From Pseudoduganella armeniaca (GTDB taxonomy: Bacteria > Pseudomonadota > Gammaproteobacteria > Burkholderiales > Burkholderiaceae_D): DNA of 64,000 nucleotides. Numbering within the stretch: the stretch's first letter is position 1; the number at the start of each line of letters is the position of its first letter. Both the position numbers and the translations under genes were made by a program. The stretch is taken from the NCBI RefSeq assembly GCF_003028855.1, contig NZ_CP028324.1:5208001-5272000 (forward strand), written 5' to 3'. The notes below the pieces were generated by a model. It was not told the DNA's origin. It saw only the letters and a list, made by a program, of their open reading frames with translations, and searched no databases. This document shows, piece after piece, positions 35,207 through 44,031 of this stretch.

Positions 35207-36677
35207 GGTGCACCTCGCGCAGGCCATCGTTACCGGCAGCGGCCATCAGCATCGGCAGGTCGCTGTCGGCGAACTGGTTGACGTCTTTCTTGGAGCGGAA
35301 GGCGCGCTCGACCAGCTCGACCGGCTTGGCCAGGTGCAGGTCTTCCGGCACGCGCTGGCCGTTCGACACGTAGAACAGGTTCAGTTTCTGGCGGATCACC
35401 ACGTCCAGCACGTTGCCGATCGAGGCGGCTTCGTCCAGCTTGGTCATGATGGCGCCGGCCAGGCCCGTGCCCTGGTAGGCGCGCACCACTTCCGTCAGCG
35501 TTTCCTGGGTGGACGTGCTGTTCAGGCACAGCAGGCGCTTCACGTCGGCGTCGGCGCCCTGCAGCATGGCGACCTGCTCCGTGACCATCTGGTCGCGCTG
35601 GCTGACACCGACGGTGTCGATCAGCACGGTATGCTTGTTGCGCAGTTCCTTCAGGGCGATGCGCAGGTCGGCTTCGTCCTTCACCGAGTGCACCATCACA
35701 CCGAGGATCTTGCCGTAGATGCGCAGCTGCTCGTGCGCGCCGATACGGTAGGCGTCGGTGGTGATCAGCGCCAGCTTTTCCGGGCCGTGGCGCATTACGC
35801 AGCGCGCGGCCAGCTTGGCGGTGGAGGTGGTCTTGCCGACGCCGGTCGGGCCGACCAGGGCGAACACGCCGCCGTTTTCGATCAGCGCATCTTCGTTCGA
35901 GATGGCGCTGATGTTGCGTGCCAGCACCGTGCGCACCCAGCGCAGGCTTTCCTCGGCCGAGCGGCCGGCCGGCATTTTTTCGATCAGCATCTTGGCCAGC
36001 GTGGCGGAGAAGCCGGCGGCCAGCATCTCTCGCAGCACGGCCGCCTTGTGCGGCTCGCGCTGCTGGGACGAGCCCCAGGACAGCTCGGCCAGCTGGGTTT
36101 CCATCATGCCGCGCATGGCGCGCAGTTCCGTCATCATCGTGCTCATTTCCGCGGCCGCGTTGGCCTTGGCGGAGTTGACGGCGTCGGCCACCATGGCCGA
36201 GATGCGATCCATGTCCAGCGCAGGCGCGGCAGGCGCGGCGGCAACGGGACGGCTGGCCGACGCGGCGGGAGCGAAGCCGGGCGCTGGACGGGCCTGGGAG
36301 CGCGCCTGCATGCGCGCTTCCATATTGGCTTGCGCTTCCGCTTCGCGCTGCGCTTCCATCTGGGCCTGCATGCGCGCCTTGATGGCGTCCTGCATCTGCT
36401 GCGGGCTGGGCTGGCGCGGTGCCGGGGCGCGCGGAGCGGGCGCGGCCATCATCGGCGACGGGGTGTAGGTGTCTTCGATTTCCAGGTCGGGCATGCCCAG
36501 CGGCGCGTCGGCGGCCGGTTGCGCCAGCGAGGCGGCATCGTCATTGGCCAGCGCCAGGATCTCGACCACGCCGTCCATCGGACGGTTGGACAGGATCACC
36601 GCATCCGGGCCGAGGGCTTCGCGGACCTTGCGCAGTGCCTCACGCGACGTGGGCGCGGTAAATTTTTTGACGTTCAT
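35199..36677 (-). CDS. flhF: Flagellar biosynthesis GTPase FlhF
   Basis: FlhF is the SRP-type GTPase that places the flagellum. The 492-residue product has the B-domain start VKKFTAPTSREALRKVREAL, a long Gln/Ala/Met-rich middle, an N-domain, then the G-domain with P-loop FALVGPTGVGKTTSTAKLAA, HTVLIDTVGVSQRDQM and the specificity motif TKLDEAASIG. It is the first gene of flhF-flhG-fliA-motC-motD, with CAGGAG before the ATG and a promoter-proximal element shared with flhA upstream. Confidence 0.96.
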   Translation of the reverse strand: MNVKKFTAPTSREALRKVREALGPDAVILSNRPMDGVVEILALANDDAASLAQPAADAPLGMPDLEIEDTYTPSPMMAAPAPRAPAPRQPSPQQMQDAIKARMQAQMEAQREAEAQANMEARMQARSQARPAPGFAPAASASRPVAAAPAAPALDMDRISAMVADAVNSAKANAAAEMSTMMTELRAMRGMMETQLAELSWGSSQQREPHKAAVLREMLAAGFSATLAKMLIEKMPAGRSAEESLRWVRTVLARNISAISNEDALIENGGVFALVGPTGVGKTTSTAKLAARCVMRHGPEKLALITTDAYRIGAHEQLRIYGKILGVMVHSVKDEADLRIALKELRNKHTVLIDTVGVSQRDQMVTEQVAMLQGADADVKRLLCLNSTSTQETLTEVVRAYQGTGLAGAIMTKLDEAASIGNVLDVVIRQKLNLFYVSNGQRVPEDLHLAKPVELVERAFRSKKDVNQFADSDLPMLMAAAGNDGLREVHLG

Positions 36678-36716
36678 GCTGCGGCTCCTGCAAACGAGAT
36701 TTTTCTCTGATGGGGT

Positions 36717-36779
36717 AGATTATTGACGATGCACTGAGGAAATCATTCGACGAAAAGGACGGGATTTACCCTGCAATTC
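36717..36779 (-). promoter_or_regulatory. Upstream element of flhF, duplicated upstream of flhA
   Basis: These 63 bp match 41611-41673 at 47 positions with no gaps, and both copies end exactly 39 nt before the start codon of their gene. The best kept part, read with the genes, is TGCATC, one base, TCAATAATCT. I cannot name a sigma factor for it. Confidence 0.65.
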
Positions 36780-36833
36780 GCGGCGGGATCGAAAGGGGGC
36801 AGTGACTTGCACGTTGCACATCATCATGAGAAG

Positions 36834-36856
36834 ATGCGAATAATAATAATTCGCAT
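36834..36856. promoter_or_regulatory. Fur-box-like palindrome upstream of the TonB receptor
   Basis: ATGCGAAT, seven bases (AATAATA) and ATTCGCAT form a perfect 8-7-8 inverted repeat in an AT-rich patch 46 bp before the receptor start. Its spacing and A/T pattern resemble a Fur site, which would make the receptor iron-repressed. Confidence 0.65.
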
Positions 36857-36902
36857 TCGCGATGCATGTTCAGCGTTTGCGCCACCTGAGAGAAAGAGCA
36901 TC

Positions 36903-39026
36903 ATGTCCTGCCATCTGAAACCGATCGCCGCCGCCGCGGCAGCCCTGGTCACGTTCGTCCAATGCAATGTCGTCCTGGCCGCGCCCGCCGACGAGGCGGA
37001 GGCGCCCGTCAGCGTCGTCACCGTCAACGGCACCCGCGCCGAGCCGTACAACCCCGTCTCGGCGATGACGGCCACCAAGGTGGACGCGCCGCTGCGCGAC
37101 ATCCCGCAAACCGTCAACGTGATCCCGGAGCAGTTGCTGCGCGACCAGTCGGTCGGCTCGATGGAAGACGCGATGAAATTCGTGCCGGGCGTGGGCCTGT
37201 CGCACGGCGACGGCCAGCGCGACCAGGTCACCCTGCGCGGTTTCTCCGCCATTGCCGACCAGTTCGTCGACGGCCTGCGCGACGATGCGCTGTACTTCCG
37301 CGACCTGTCGAATATCGAGCGCATCGAAGTGCTGAAGGGCCCGGCCGCCGTGCTGTACGGGCGCGGCTCGTCGGGCGGCCTGATCAACCGGATCAGCAAG
37401 AAGCCGGGCGCCAACCGGCGCGAGGTGACGGCCAAGGTGGGCAGCGACAACCGCCGCCGCGGGGAGATGGACCTGGCCGCCACCGAGGGCAATATGGCGT
37501 TCCGCGTCACGGGTGCCGTCGAGCGCGCCGACGGCTACCGCGACCAGCAGTTCCTCGAGCGCGACGCCGTCGCGCCGTCGCTGCAGTTCCAGCTGGGCGC
37601 CGCGACGACTCTGCTGCTGCAGGCGGAGCACTTGTCCGACCGGCGCGTGACGGATTTCGGCGTGCCCTCCTACCGCGGCCGTCCGGTGGACGTGCCGGCC
37701 GGCAGCTACTACGGCGCCGCCAACGCACGCGACGTGGACTACTCGCATGCCGAGGTGACGGCGCTGGGCTTCACCTTGGAGCACCGCTTCAGCGACCAGC
37801 TGAGCCTGCGCAACGCCTACCGTCACTACGACTACACCCTGGCGCGCTACAACACGCTGGTCGGCGCCGTCAACGAGGCCCTGCTGACGGCCTCGCTGAA
37901 CCGCACCAACCTGCGCCGCGAGGAAAACGGCTGGTTCAACCAGACCGAGCTGACCCAGACGGCCAGCCTGGGCGGCATGACGCACAAGCTGCTGTACGGA
38001 ATCGAGGTCGGCAAGCAGAACAAGGACCAGGTGACCCGTTCGCAGAACGGCATCGCCACGGTGGCGTTGTTCAATCCGGTGCTGCCGGTGCTGGACAAGA
38101 CGCTGACGGTGGCGCCGTCGACCGACAACCTGGGCATCATGAAGACGGCCAGCGCCTACGTGCAGGACCTGGTGGCGCTGACCGAGCAGTGGAAGGCGCT
38201 GGTGGGCGTGCGCTATGACCACTTCGAGCAGGAAACGCTCGAGCGCCGCGCCGGGCAGAGCAACCTGGGCCGCACGGACGTGGCCTGGAGCCCCCGCGCC
38301 GGCCTGGTCTGGCAGCCGACGGCGGCGCAGTCGTATTACGTGTCGTTCAGCAAATCGTTCCAGCCGTCTGCCGAGAACTTCGCCCTGGCCGCCAACAACG
38401 CCCAGATCGAGCCGGAGGAAACGACCAACAAGGAAGTGGGTGGCAAGTTCGACTTCCTCGGTGGCGCCTTGTCCGCCACGGCCTCGCTGTTCCGGCTGGA
38501 GCGCACCAATATCAAGGCCACCGACCCGGTCACGAACCGCCTGGTGCCGATCGGCACGCAGCGCACGGACGGCCTGGAGCTGACCTTGACGGGCCAGCTG
38601 CCGCAGGGCTGGCAGGTGTGGGCCGGCTATGGCTACCTGGATGCCAAGGTGACGTCGTCGCCGGCGCTGGACAGCAGCGACAATGTATTTAAACGTGTAC
38701 CAGTCGAAGGCAAACGCGCCACGCTGACGCCACGCCACAGCGCCAACCTGTGGCTGGCCAAGTCGTTCGGCAACGGCCTGCGCGCGGGCGCCGGCGTGAC
38801 GGCCCTGAGCCAGCGCTTTGCTAACCCGGGCAACACGGTCGCCCTGCCCGGCTATGCCACCGTCGATGCGATGGCCGGCTGGAAGCTGGGCCGGGTGGAC
38901 CTGCAGCTGAATGTGTACAACCTGCTGGACCGTTCGTATATCGTGTCCGGCCACGGCAGCTCGCCGAACCTGAACCTGCCGGGTGCGCCGCGCTCGGCGG
39001 CGTTGACGGCGCGCTACCAGTTCTAA
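36903..39026 (+). CDS. TonB-dependent siderophore receptor
   Basis: This outer-membrane receptor imports a ferric siderophore using TonB energy. The 707-residue product has a signal peptide (SCHLKPIAAAAAALVTFVQC), a plug domain (DIPQTVNVIPEQLLRDQSVG, QVTLRGFSAIADQFVDGLRD, IEVLKGPAAVLYGRGSSGGL) and a ~550-residue beta-barrel ending in Phe (SAALTARYQF). An upstream ATG would put 32 odd residues before the signal. It breaks the usual flhA-flhF adjacency and points the other way. The substrate cannot be told. Confidence 0.93.
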   Translation: MSCHLKPIAAAAAALVTFVQCNVVLAAPADEAEAPVSVVTVNGTRAEPYNPVSAMTATKVDAPLRDIPQTVNVIPEQLLRDQSVGSMEDAMKFVPGVGLSHGDGQRDQVTLRGFSAIADQFVDGLRDDALYFRDLSNIERIEVLKGPAAVLYGRGSSGGLINRISKKPGANRREVTAKVGSDNRRRGEMDLAATEGNMAFRVTGAVERADGYRDQQFLERDAVAPSLQFQLGAATTLLLQAEHLSDRRVTDFGVPSYRGRPVDVPAGSYYGAANARDVDYSHAEVTALGFTLEHRFSDQLSLRNAYRHYDYTLARYNTLVGAVNEALLTASLNRTNLRREENGWFNQTELTQTASLGGMTHKLLYGIEVGKQNKDQVTRSQNGIATVALFNPVLPVLDKTLTVAPSTDNLGIMKTASAYVQDLVALTEQWKALVGVRYDHFEQETLERRAGQSNLGRTDVAWSPRAGLVWQPTAAQSYYVSFSKSFQPSAENFALAANNAQIEPEETTNKEVGGKFDFLGGALSATASLFRLERTNIKATDPVTNRLVPIGTQRTDGLELTLTGQLPQGWQVWAGYGYLDAKVTSSPALDSSDNVFKRVPVEGKRATLTPRHSANLWLAKSFGNGLRAGAGVTALSQRFANPGNTVALPGYATVDAMAGWKLGRVDLQLNVYNLLDRSYIVSGHGSSPNLNLPGAPRSAALTARYQF

Positions 39027-39029
39027 ACA

Positions 39030-39385
39030 AAAACCCGGGACAGACCCGGGTTTTGCGGGGTTGGGTCTGTCCCCGGTAAGTGTCTGCCTTCGATACGTCT
39101 GGCGGCGTATCGAGGGACTGACCCCGGTTTTTATCGGCGTCCGCGATGCCTTCGCTTGTTTTTACCTTGGTTTTTGCGGGGTTGGGGTCTGTCCCCGGTA
39201 AGTGTCTGCCTTCGATGCGTCTGGCGGCGTATCGAGGGGACTGACCCCGGTTTTTATCGGCGTCCGCGATGCCTTCGCTCGTTCTTACCTTGGTCCGCCA
39301 CCGGATCGATAAAAACCGGGGTCAGTCCCCTGACGATGCCAACGTCACATCGCAAGTTCACACTTACCGGGGACAGACCCCAAGC
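39030..39385. repeat. Array of GGGGTCTGTCCCC-type hairpin units
   Basis: First comes the hairpin AAAACCCGGG, loop ACAGA, CCCGGGTTTT (39030-39054), four bases past the receptor stop. Two direct ~120-bp copies follow (39051-39170, 39172-39293). Each runs GGGGTCTGTCCCC (left core of copy 1 one G short), GGTAAGTGT, a centre, GGGGACTGACCCC, GGTTTTTATC. A third, inverted unit (39308-39382) has the same ends but a different centre. No ORF here looks coding. Confidence 0.9.
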
Positions 39386-39411
39386 AGCGACCGTCCCCGT
39401 TGCTTCAACCG

Positions 39412-41571
39412 TCAGGTATTGCCCACCAGCGCCGTCACGCGGATCGTCTTCGATTCCGGGATCTCGGCGTGCGACAGCACCTTCAGCTGCGGCAGCGCGC
39501 GGCGCAGGAAGCGCGACAGCAGCGGACGCAACGGGCCCGGCACCAGCAGCACCGGCGTCACGCCCAGCGCTTCCTGCTGCTGCGAGGCCTGCGCGGCCTG
39601 CTGGGCGATCGTGTCGGCCAGGCCCGGCTCGATGCCGCCGCCGTCGGCGCCGCCCGTCGCCAGCGCTTGCATCAGCAGGCGCTCCAGGCGGTTGTCCAGC
39701 GTCATCACGGACAGTTCGCCGTTGCCCGGGAACAGCTGCTGGACGATGGCGCGGCCCAGCGCGATACGGACCAGCGCCGTCAGCTCGTTCGGGTCCTGCG
39801 TGTGCGCCGTGTGCTCGGCCAGCGCTTCGATGATGGAACGCATGTCGCGGATGTGCACGCCTTCGGCCAGCAGGTTCTGCAGCACTTTTTGCAAGGCCGA
39901 CAAGGAAATCATCTTCGGCACCAGGTCCTCCAGCAGCTTCGGCGCTTCCTTGCCCAGGTGATCCAGCAGCGCCTGCACTTCCGTGCGGCCCAGCAGTTCC
40001 GACGCGTGCGTCGTGATCAGGTGGTTCAGGTGCGTCGCGACAACCGTGCCGGCATCGACCACCGTATAGCCCATGCCCTGCGCCTGGTCGCGCAGGCCGG
40101 CGTCGATCCACGTGGCCGGCAGGCCGAACGCGGGGTCCGTCGTGGCCAGGCCCGGCAGGTTGCCGCTGGCCATGCCCGGGTTGATCGCCAGGAACTGGCC
40201 GTTGAACGCCTCGCCCGCGCCCACTTCCACGCCCTTCAGCGTGATGCGGTAGGCCGACGGCTTCAGTTCCAGGTTGTCGCGGATGTGCACCGGCGGGGCC
40301 AGGAAGCCCACTTCCTGCGCGAACTTCTTGCGGATGCCCTTGATGCGTTTCAGCAGCTCGCCGCTTTGCGCCTTGTCCACCAGCGGGATCAGGCGGTAGC
40401 CCACTTCCAGGCCCAGCGTGTCGACCGCCTGCACGTCGGCCCAGGTCGCTTCCTCGCTTTCCGCCGGCGCGGCCGCGCCGCCCGCCGCTGCCGCACCGCC
40501 GGCCGCCGCGTTGCCGCCGCCACCGCCACCGCCACCGCCGCCGGCCGGACGCCCCGCCGTGCCGTTGGCCGCCGCTTCCTTCTGTTTCTTGTCCAGCAGG
40601 TAACCGGCGCCGCCCAGCGCGCCGCCGATCGTCAGGAACATGAAGTTCGGCATGCCCGGGATCAGGCCCATGCCGCCGATGATGCCGCCCGTGATGTACA
40701 TGACCTGCGGCTTGGCGAACAGCTGGCCGATCATCTGGGTGCCGACGTCGGTATCGCTGGCCACGCGCGAGACGATGATACCGGCCGCGATCGAGATCAC
40801 CAGCGACGGGATCTGCGCGACCAGGCCGTCACCGATCGCCAGCAAGGTGTAGACCTTGGCCGCCTCGCCCACCGCCATGTCGTGCGACAGGATACCGATC
40901 AGGAGGCCGCCGACGACGTTGATGACGGTAACCATGATGCCGGCCACGGCGTCGCCGCGCACGTATTTCGAGGCACCGTCCATCGCGCCGTAGAATTCCG
41001 CCTCCTGCGAGACTTCGTTGCGGCGCTTGCGGGCGTCCGCTTCGCCGATCAGGCCGGCGTTCAGGTCGGCGTCGATCGCCATCTGCTTGCCGGGCAGCGC
41101 GTCCAGCGCGAAGCGGGCGCCCACCTCGGCGATACGGCCCGCGCCCTTCGTCACGACGACGAAGTTAATGATGGTCAGGATGACGAAGACGACGATACCG
41201 ATCGTGTAGTTGCCACCGATCAGGAAGTGGCCGAAGGCCTCGATGACCTTGCCGGCGGCGGCGCCACCGGTGTGGCCTTCGGTCAGCACGACACGAGTCG
41301 AGGCCACGTTCAGCGACAGGCGCAGCATGGTGGAGACCAGCAGCACGGCGGGGAACGCCATGAAGTCGAGCGGCTTGACCGTATACAGGCTGGTCAGCAG
41401 CACGATGATGGACAGTGCGATATTGAAACTGAAGAACAGGTCGAGGACGATGGCCGGCAACGGCAGGATCATCATCGCCAGCAGCATGATGATCAGGATC
41501 GGCGCGGCCAGGCTCATCGCATTGCCGCCACCCATGCCACTCATCCATGCCGGCAGTTTCAAGCTGTTCAT
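39412..41571 (-). CDS. flhA: Flagellar export-gate protein FlhA
   Basis: FlhA is the large export-gate subunit that receives substrates from chaperones. From MNSLKLPAWMSG the protein has 719 residues: eight membrane helices in the first ~320 (ILIIMLLAMMILPLPAIVLD, GNYTIGIVVFVILTIINFVV, LLIGILSHDM) with the FHIPEP region (ADLNAGLIGEADARKRRNEV), then a cytoplasmic domain. The linker is unusual: ~35 residues of almost only Gly and Ala, with an unbroken run of ten or more Gly. It follows flhB after a hairpin element. Confidence 0.96.
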   Translation of the reverse strand: MNSLKLPAWMSGMGGGNAMSLAAPILIIMLLAMMILPLPAIVLDLFFSFNIALSIIVLLTSLYTVKPLDFMAFPAVLLVSTMLRLSLNVASTRVVLTEGHTGGAAAGKVIEAFGHFLIGGNYTIGIVVFVILTIINFVVVTKGAGRIAEVGARFALDALPGKQMAIDADLNAGLIGEADARKRRNEVSQEAEFYGAMDGASKYVRGDAVAGIMVTVINVVGGLLIGILSHDMAVGEAAKVYTLLAIGDGLVAQIPSLVISIAAGIIVSRVASDTDVGTQMIGQLFAKPQVMYITGGIIGGMGLIPGMPNFMFLTIGGALGGAGYLLDKKQKEAAANGTAGRPAGGGGGGGGGGNAAAGGAAAAGGAAAPAESEEATWADVQAVDTLGLEVGYRLIPLVDKAQSGELLKRIKGIRKKFAQEVGFLAPPVHIRDNLELKPSAYRITLKGVEVGAGEAFNGQFLAINPGMASGNLPGLATTDPAFGLPATWIDAGLRDQAQGMGYTVVDAGTVVATHLNHLITTHASELLGRTEVQALLDHLGKEAPKLLEDLVPKMISLSALQKVLQNLLAEGVHIRDMRSIIEALAEHTAHTQDPNELTALVRIALGRAIVQQLFPGNGELSVMTLDNRLERLLMQALATGGADGGGIEPGLADTIAQQAAQASQQQEALGVTPVLLVPGPLRPLLSRFLRRALPQLKVLSHAEIPESKTIRVTALVGNT

Positions 41572-41610
41572 CAGTACGTTCCTTCGCAAGCGAGAAGTTC
41601 TCGGATGCTG

Positions 41611-41673
41611 AGATTATTGATGATGCAGTGGGGAAACGATGCGGGGAAAAGGCGGGGAAACACCCGGTTATTC
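41611..41673 (-). promoter_or_regulatory. Upstream element of flhA, partner of the one before flhF
   Basis: This copy starts with the same AGATTATTGA (read on +) and contains three GGGGAAA units at 11-12-base steps (41621, 41634, 41645 region). In the flhF copy these are degraded. It ends 39 nt before the flhA ATG. It implies that flhA has its own promoter although flhB precedes it. Confidence 0.65.
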
Positions 41674-41699
41674 AAAACGCCGGGGACGTTGTTGACACC

Positions 41700-41751
41700 G
41701 GGACAGGCTCCTATCTTCGGGTCGGAGACCCGAAGATAGGAGCCTGTCCCC
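41700..41751. repeat. Hairpin element between flhB and flhA
   Basis: GGGACAGGCTCC, a 27-base centre and GGAGCCTGTCCCC give a 23-bp perfect stem with the loop CGGAG. It begins 6 bp past the flhB stop. It belongs to the same family as the elements at 7758 and 31978. Confidence 0.88.
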
Positions 41752-41757
41752 TTGGGC

Positions 41758-42912
41758 TTACTCAGGCTTCTTCTGCGACGCCGGATTGTTCGGATCCATA
41801 TCGGCCGGCACGTCCAGCTCGGTCGGACGATCCGGATAGCGCCCGCCCGGACGGTAGGCGCGCAGCTGGTAGACATAGGCCAGCACCTCGGCCACGGCGG
41901 CGTACAGCCGGGCCGGGATCTCGTCGCCGATCTCGGTGTGCTTGAACAGCGCACGGGCCAGCGGCGGGGCTTCCAGGATCGCCACCTTGTGCTCCTTGGC
42001 CAGCTCGCGGATCTTGGCCGCCACCTCGTCGGCACCCTTGGCCACCACCTTCGGTGCGCCCTTCGAGCCGTCGGCGTACTTCAGCGCCACCGCGTAGTGG
42101 GTCGGGTTGGTGACGACCACGTCGGCGGTCGGCACGTCCTGCATCATGCGGCCCTTGGCCATTTCGCGCTGCATCTGGCGGATCTTGCCCTTGATCTGCG
42201 GATTGCCGTCGTTTTCCTTCGACTCCTGGATCATTTCCTGGCGCGTCATCTTCAGCTTGTTAGCGTAATGCCACATCTGGTACGGCGCGTCGACGGCGGC
42301 GATAAAGCCCAACGCGCCGACCAGGTACAGGAAACTCATGGCCATCATGTCCAGCATGTGCACGATGGCGTGGTCGAGCGACTCGTTGGCCAGGCCGAAC
42401 ATGGCGTCCTTGTGCTTCATGATGACCAGGTAGGCCACGGAGCCGACCACGATCGTCTTGACGATGGCCTTCAGCAGCTCGACCAGGGAGTTTTTCGACA
42501 CCATGTTGCTGATGCCGTTGATCGGGTTGAGCTTGCTGAACTTCGGCATGAACGCCTTCGCGCTGAACAGCCAGCCGCCAACAAAAATGGGCGAAATCAG
42601 TGCCACCAGCATGACGGCCACGCCGATGGGCAGGAACGTGACCAGGACGTTGACGATGTCGGTCAGGATGCGGGTGATCAGGATGTCGGGGTTGTAGACC
42701 TGTTCGCGCGTCAGCGACAGCCCTGACTTCAGGGCCGTGCCGAGCTTGGCCGCCATGGACGAGCCCATCACGTACAGCGCCGCGCCCGACACCATCAGGA
42801 CGGTAAACGTGCCGACTTCGCGGGAGCGGGGAACGTCGCCTTCTTCACGCGCCTGCTGGAGGCGCCTCTCTGACGCTGCTTCTGTCTTCTCGGCTTCGCT
42901 GTCTTCTGCCAC
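41758..42912 (-). CDS. flhB: Flagellar export-gate switch protein FlhB
   Basis: FlhB controls export specificity through autocleavage. The 384-residue product has four membrane helices and the cytoplasmic domain with the cleavage motif in VVTNPTHYAVALKYADGS (N-P-T-H intact). The N-terminus MAEDSEAEKTEAASERRLQQ then AREEGDVPRSREV is canonical. It is the first gene of flhBA, with about 90 bp to the neighbouring gene upstream. Confidence 0.97.
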   Translation of the reverse strand: MAEDSEAEKTEAASERRLQQAREEGDVPRSREVGTFTVLMVSGAALYVMGSSMAAKLGTALKSGLSLTREQVYNPDILITRILTDIVNVLVTFLPIGVAVMLVALISPIFVGGWLFSAKAFMPKFSKLNPINGISNMVSKNSLVELLKAIVKTIVVGSVAYLVIMKHKDAMFGLANESLDHAIVHMLDMMAMSFLYLVGALGFIAAVDAPYQMWHYANKLKMTRQEMIQESKENDGNPQIKGKIRQMQREMAKGRMMQDVPTADVVVTNPTHYAVALKYADGSKGAPKVVAKGADEVAAKIRELAKEHKVAILEAPPLARALFKHTEIGDEIPARLYAAVAEVLAYVYQLRAYRPGGRYPDRPTELDVPADMDPNNPASQKKPE

Positions 42913-43001
42913 GCGCTGCTCCGGTCACGATTGGATGGGAAGCGTCATTATCGCGGCCAACGCCGCCGCCCCATCGGCCAAGCTGAAGGGCTTTGCCGGC
43001 C

Positions 43002-44027
43002 TTATTCCGGTTTCTCGGCAGAAACGGGTGGGGCGGGCGGCACGTAGCCGGTCGGGCGCACCGTCTGCTCGATGGCGCCGAACAGGGATTTGCCGTCGCC
43101 GTCCAGCATCTCGATGCGGATGGTATCGCCATAGGCCATGAACGACGTGACCGACTTGCCGTCGGCGATCGTCTCCAGGCTGCGCTTCTCGGCGATGCAG
43201 GAATAGCCTTTTTTCACGTTCTGGTTCGACACGGTGCCGGAGCCGACGATGCTGCCGGCGCGCAGCCGGCGCGTCCTGGCCGCATGGGCCAGCAGCTGGG
43301 CGAAATTGAACACCATGTCCACGCCGGCGTTCGGCTGGCCGACCAGGCGGCCGTTCCACGTCGAGCGCAGCGGCAGGTGCAGCTTGGCGTCGCGCCAGGC
43401 ATCTCCCAGCTCGTCCGGCGTGACGGCCACCGGGCTGAAGCTGGTGGCAGGTTTCGATTGGAAGAAGCCGAAGCCCTTGGCCAGCTCGTCGGGAACCAGA
43501 TTACGCAGCGACACGTCGTTGGCCAGCATCAAGAGGCGGATCTGGCCGAACGCCTCGTCCGGCGTCGCCCCCATCGGCACGTCGTCCGTGACCACGGCCA
43601 CCTTGGCCTCGAAATCGATGCCCCAGGCCTCGTCGGCGACGACGATGTCGTCAAGCGGTCCCAGCAGGTCGTCGCTACCGCCCCGGACCATCAGCGGCTC
43701 CTGCCAGAACGACGCCGGCAGCTCCGCGTTGCGCGTCTTGCGCACCAGTTCCACGTGGTTGACGTAGGCCGAGCCGTCGGCCCACTGGAATGCACGCGGC
43801 AGCGGCGCCATGCAGCGGCGCGGCTCGAACTCGAAGGTGCGCCGGGCCTTGCCGTCGTTCAGCTGGCGCGACAGCTGGTCCAGCTGCGGCGCGATAAAGG
43901 CCCAGTCGTCCAGCGCGCGCTGCAGGGTGGGCGCGATGCCGTCCGCGACAACGGCCGTCTTGAGGTCGCGCGCGACGACGGCCAGCTGGCCATCGCGGGT
44001 GCCGTCGTTCAGGGTGGCCAGCTTCAC
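43002..44027 (-). CDS. Fumarylacetoacetate hydrolase-family protein
   Basis: FAH-family enzymes cleave C-C bonds of dicarbonyl acids, as in aromatic-acid catabolism. The 341-residue product starts at GTG (MKLATLNDGTRDGQLAVVAR) and has metal-site motifs of the family: AWGIDFEAKVAVVTDDVPMG, FAQLLAHAARTRRLRAGSIV, then GSGTVSN and GDTIRIEMLDGDG. The substrate is not given by sequence. It is 4 bp after the rsuA-type gene, so probably cotranscribed. Confidence 0.88.
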   Translation of the reverse strand: MKLATLNDGTRDGQLAVVARDLKTAVVADGIAPTLQRALDDWAFIAPQLDQLSRQLNDGKARRTFEFEPRRCMAPLPRAFQWADGSAYVNHVELVRKTRNAELPASFWQEPLMVRGGSDDLLGPLDDIVVADEAWGIDFEAKVAVVTDDVPMGATPDEAFGQIRLLMLANDVSLRNLVPDELAKGFGFFQSKPATSFSPVAVTPDELGDAWRDAKLHLPLRSTWNGRLVGQPNAGVDMVFNFAQLLAHAARTRRLRAGSIVGSGTVSNQNVKKGYSCIAEKRSLETIADGKSVTSFMAYGDTIRIEMLDGDGKSLFGAIEQTVRPTGYVPPAPPVSAEKPE

Positions 44028-44031
44028 CTGG

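Noticed and set aside
39051..39293. CRISPR array
   Set aside because: Only two ~120-bp copies, spacers are not unique 30-40-mers between short repeats, and there are no cas genes.
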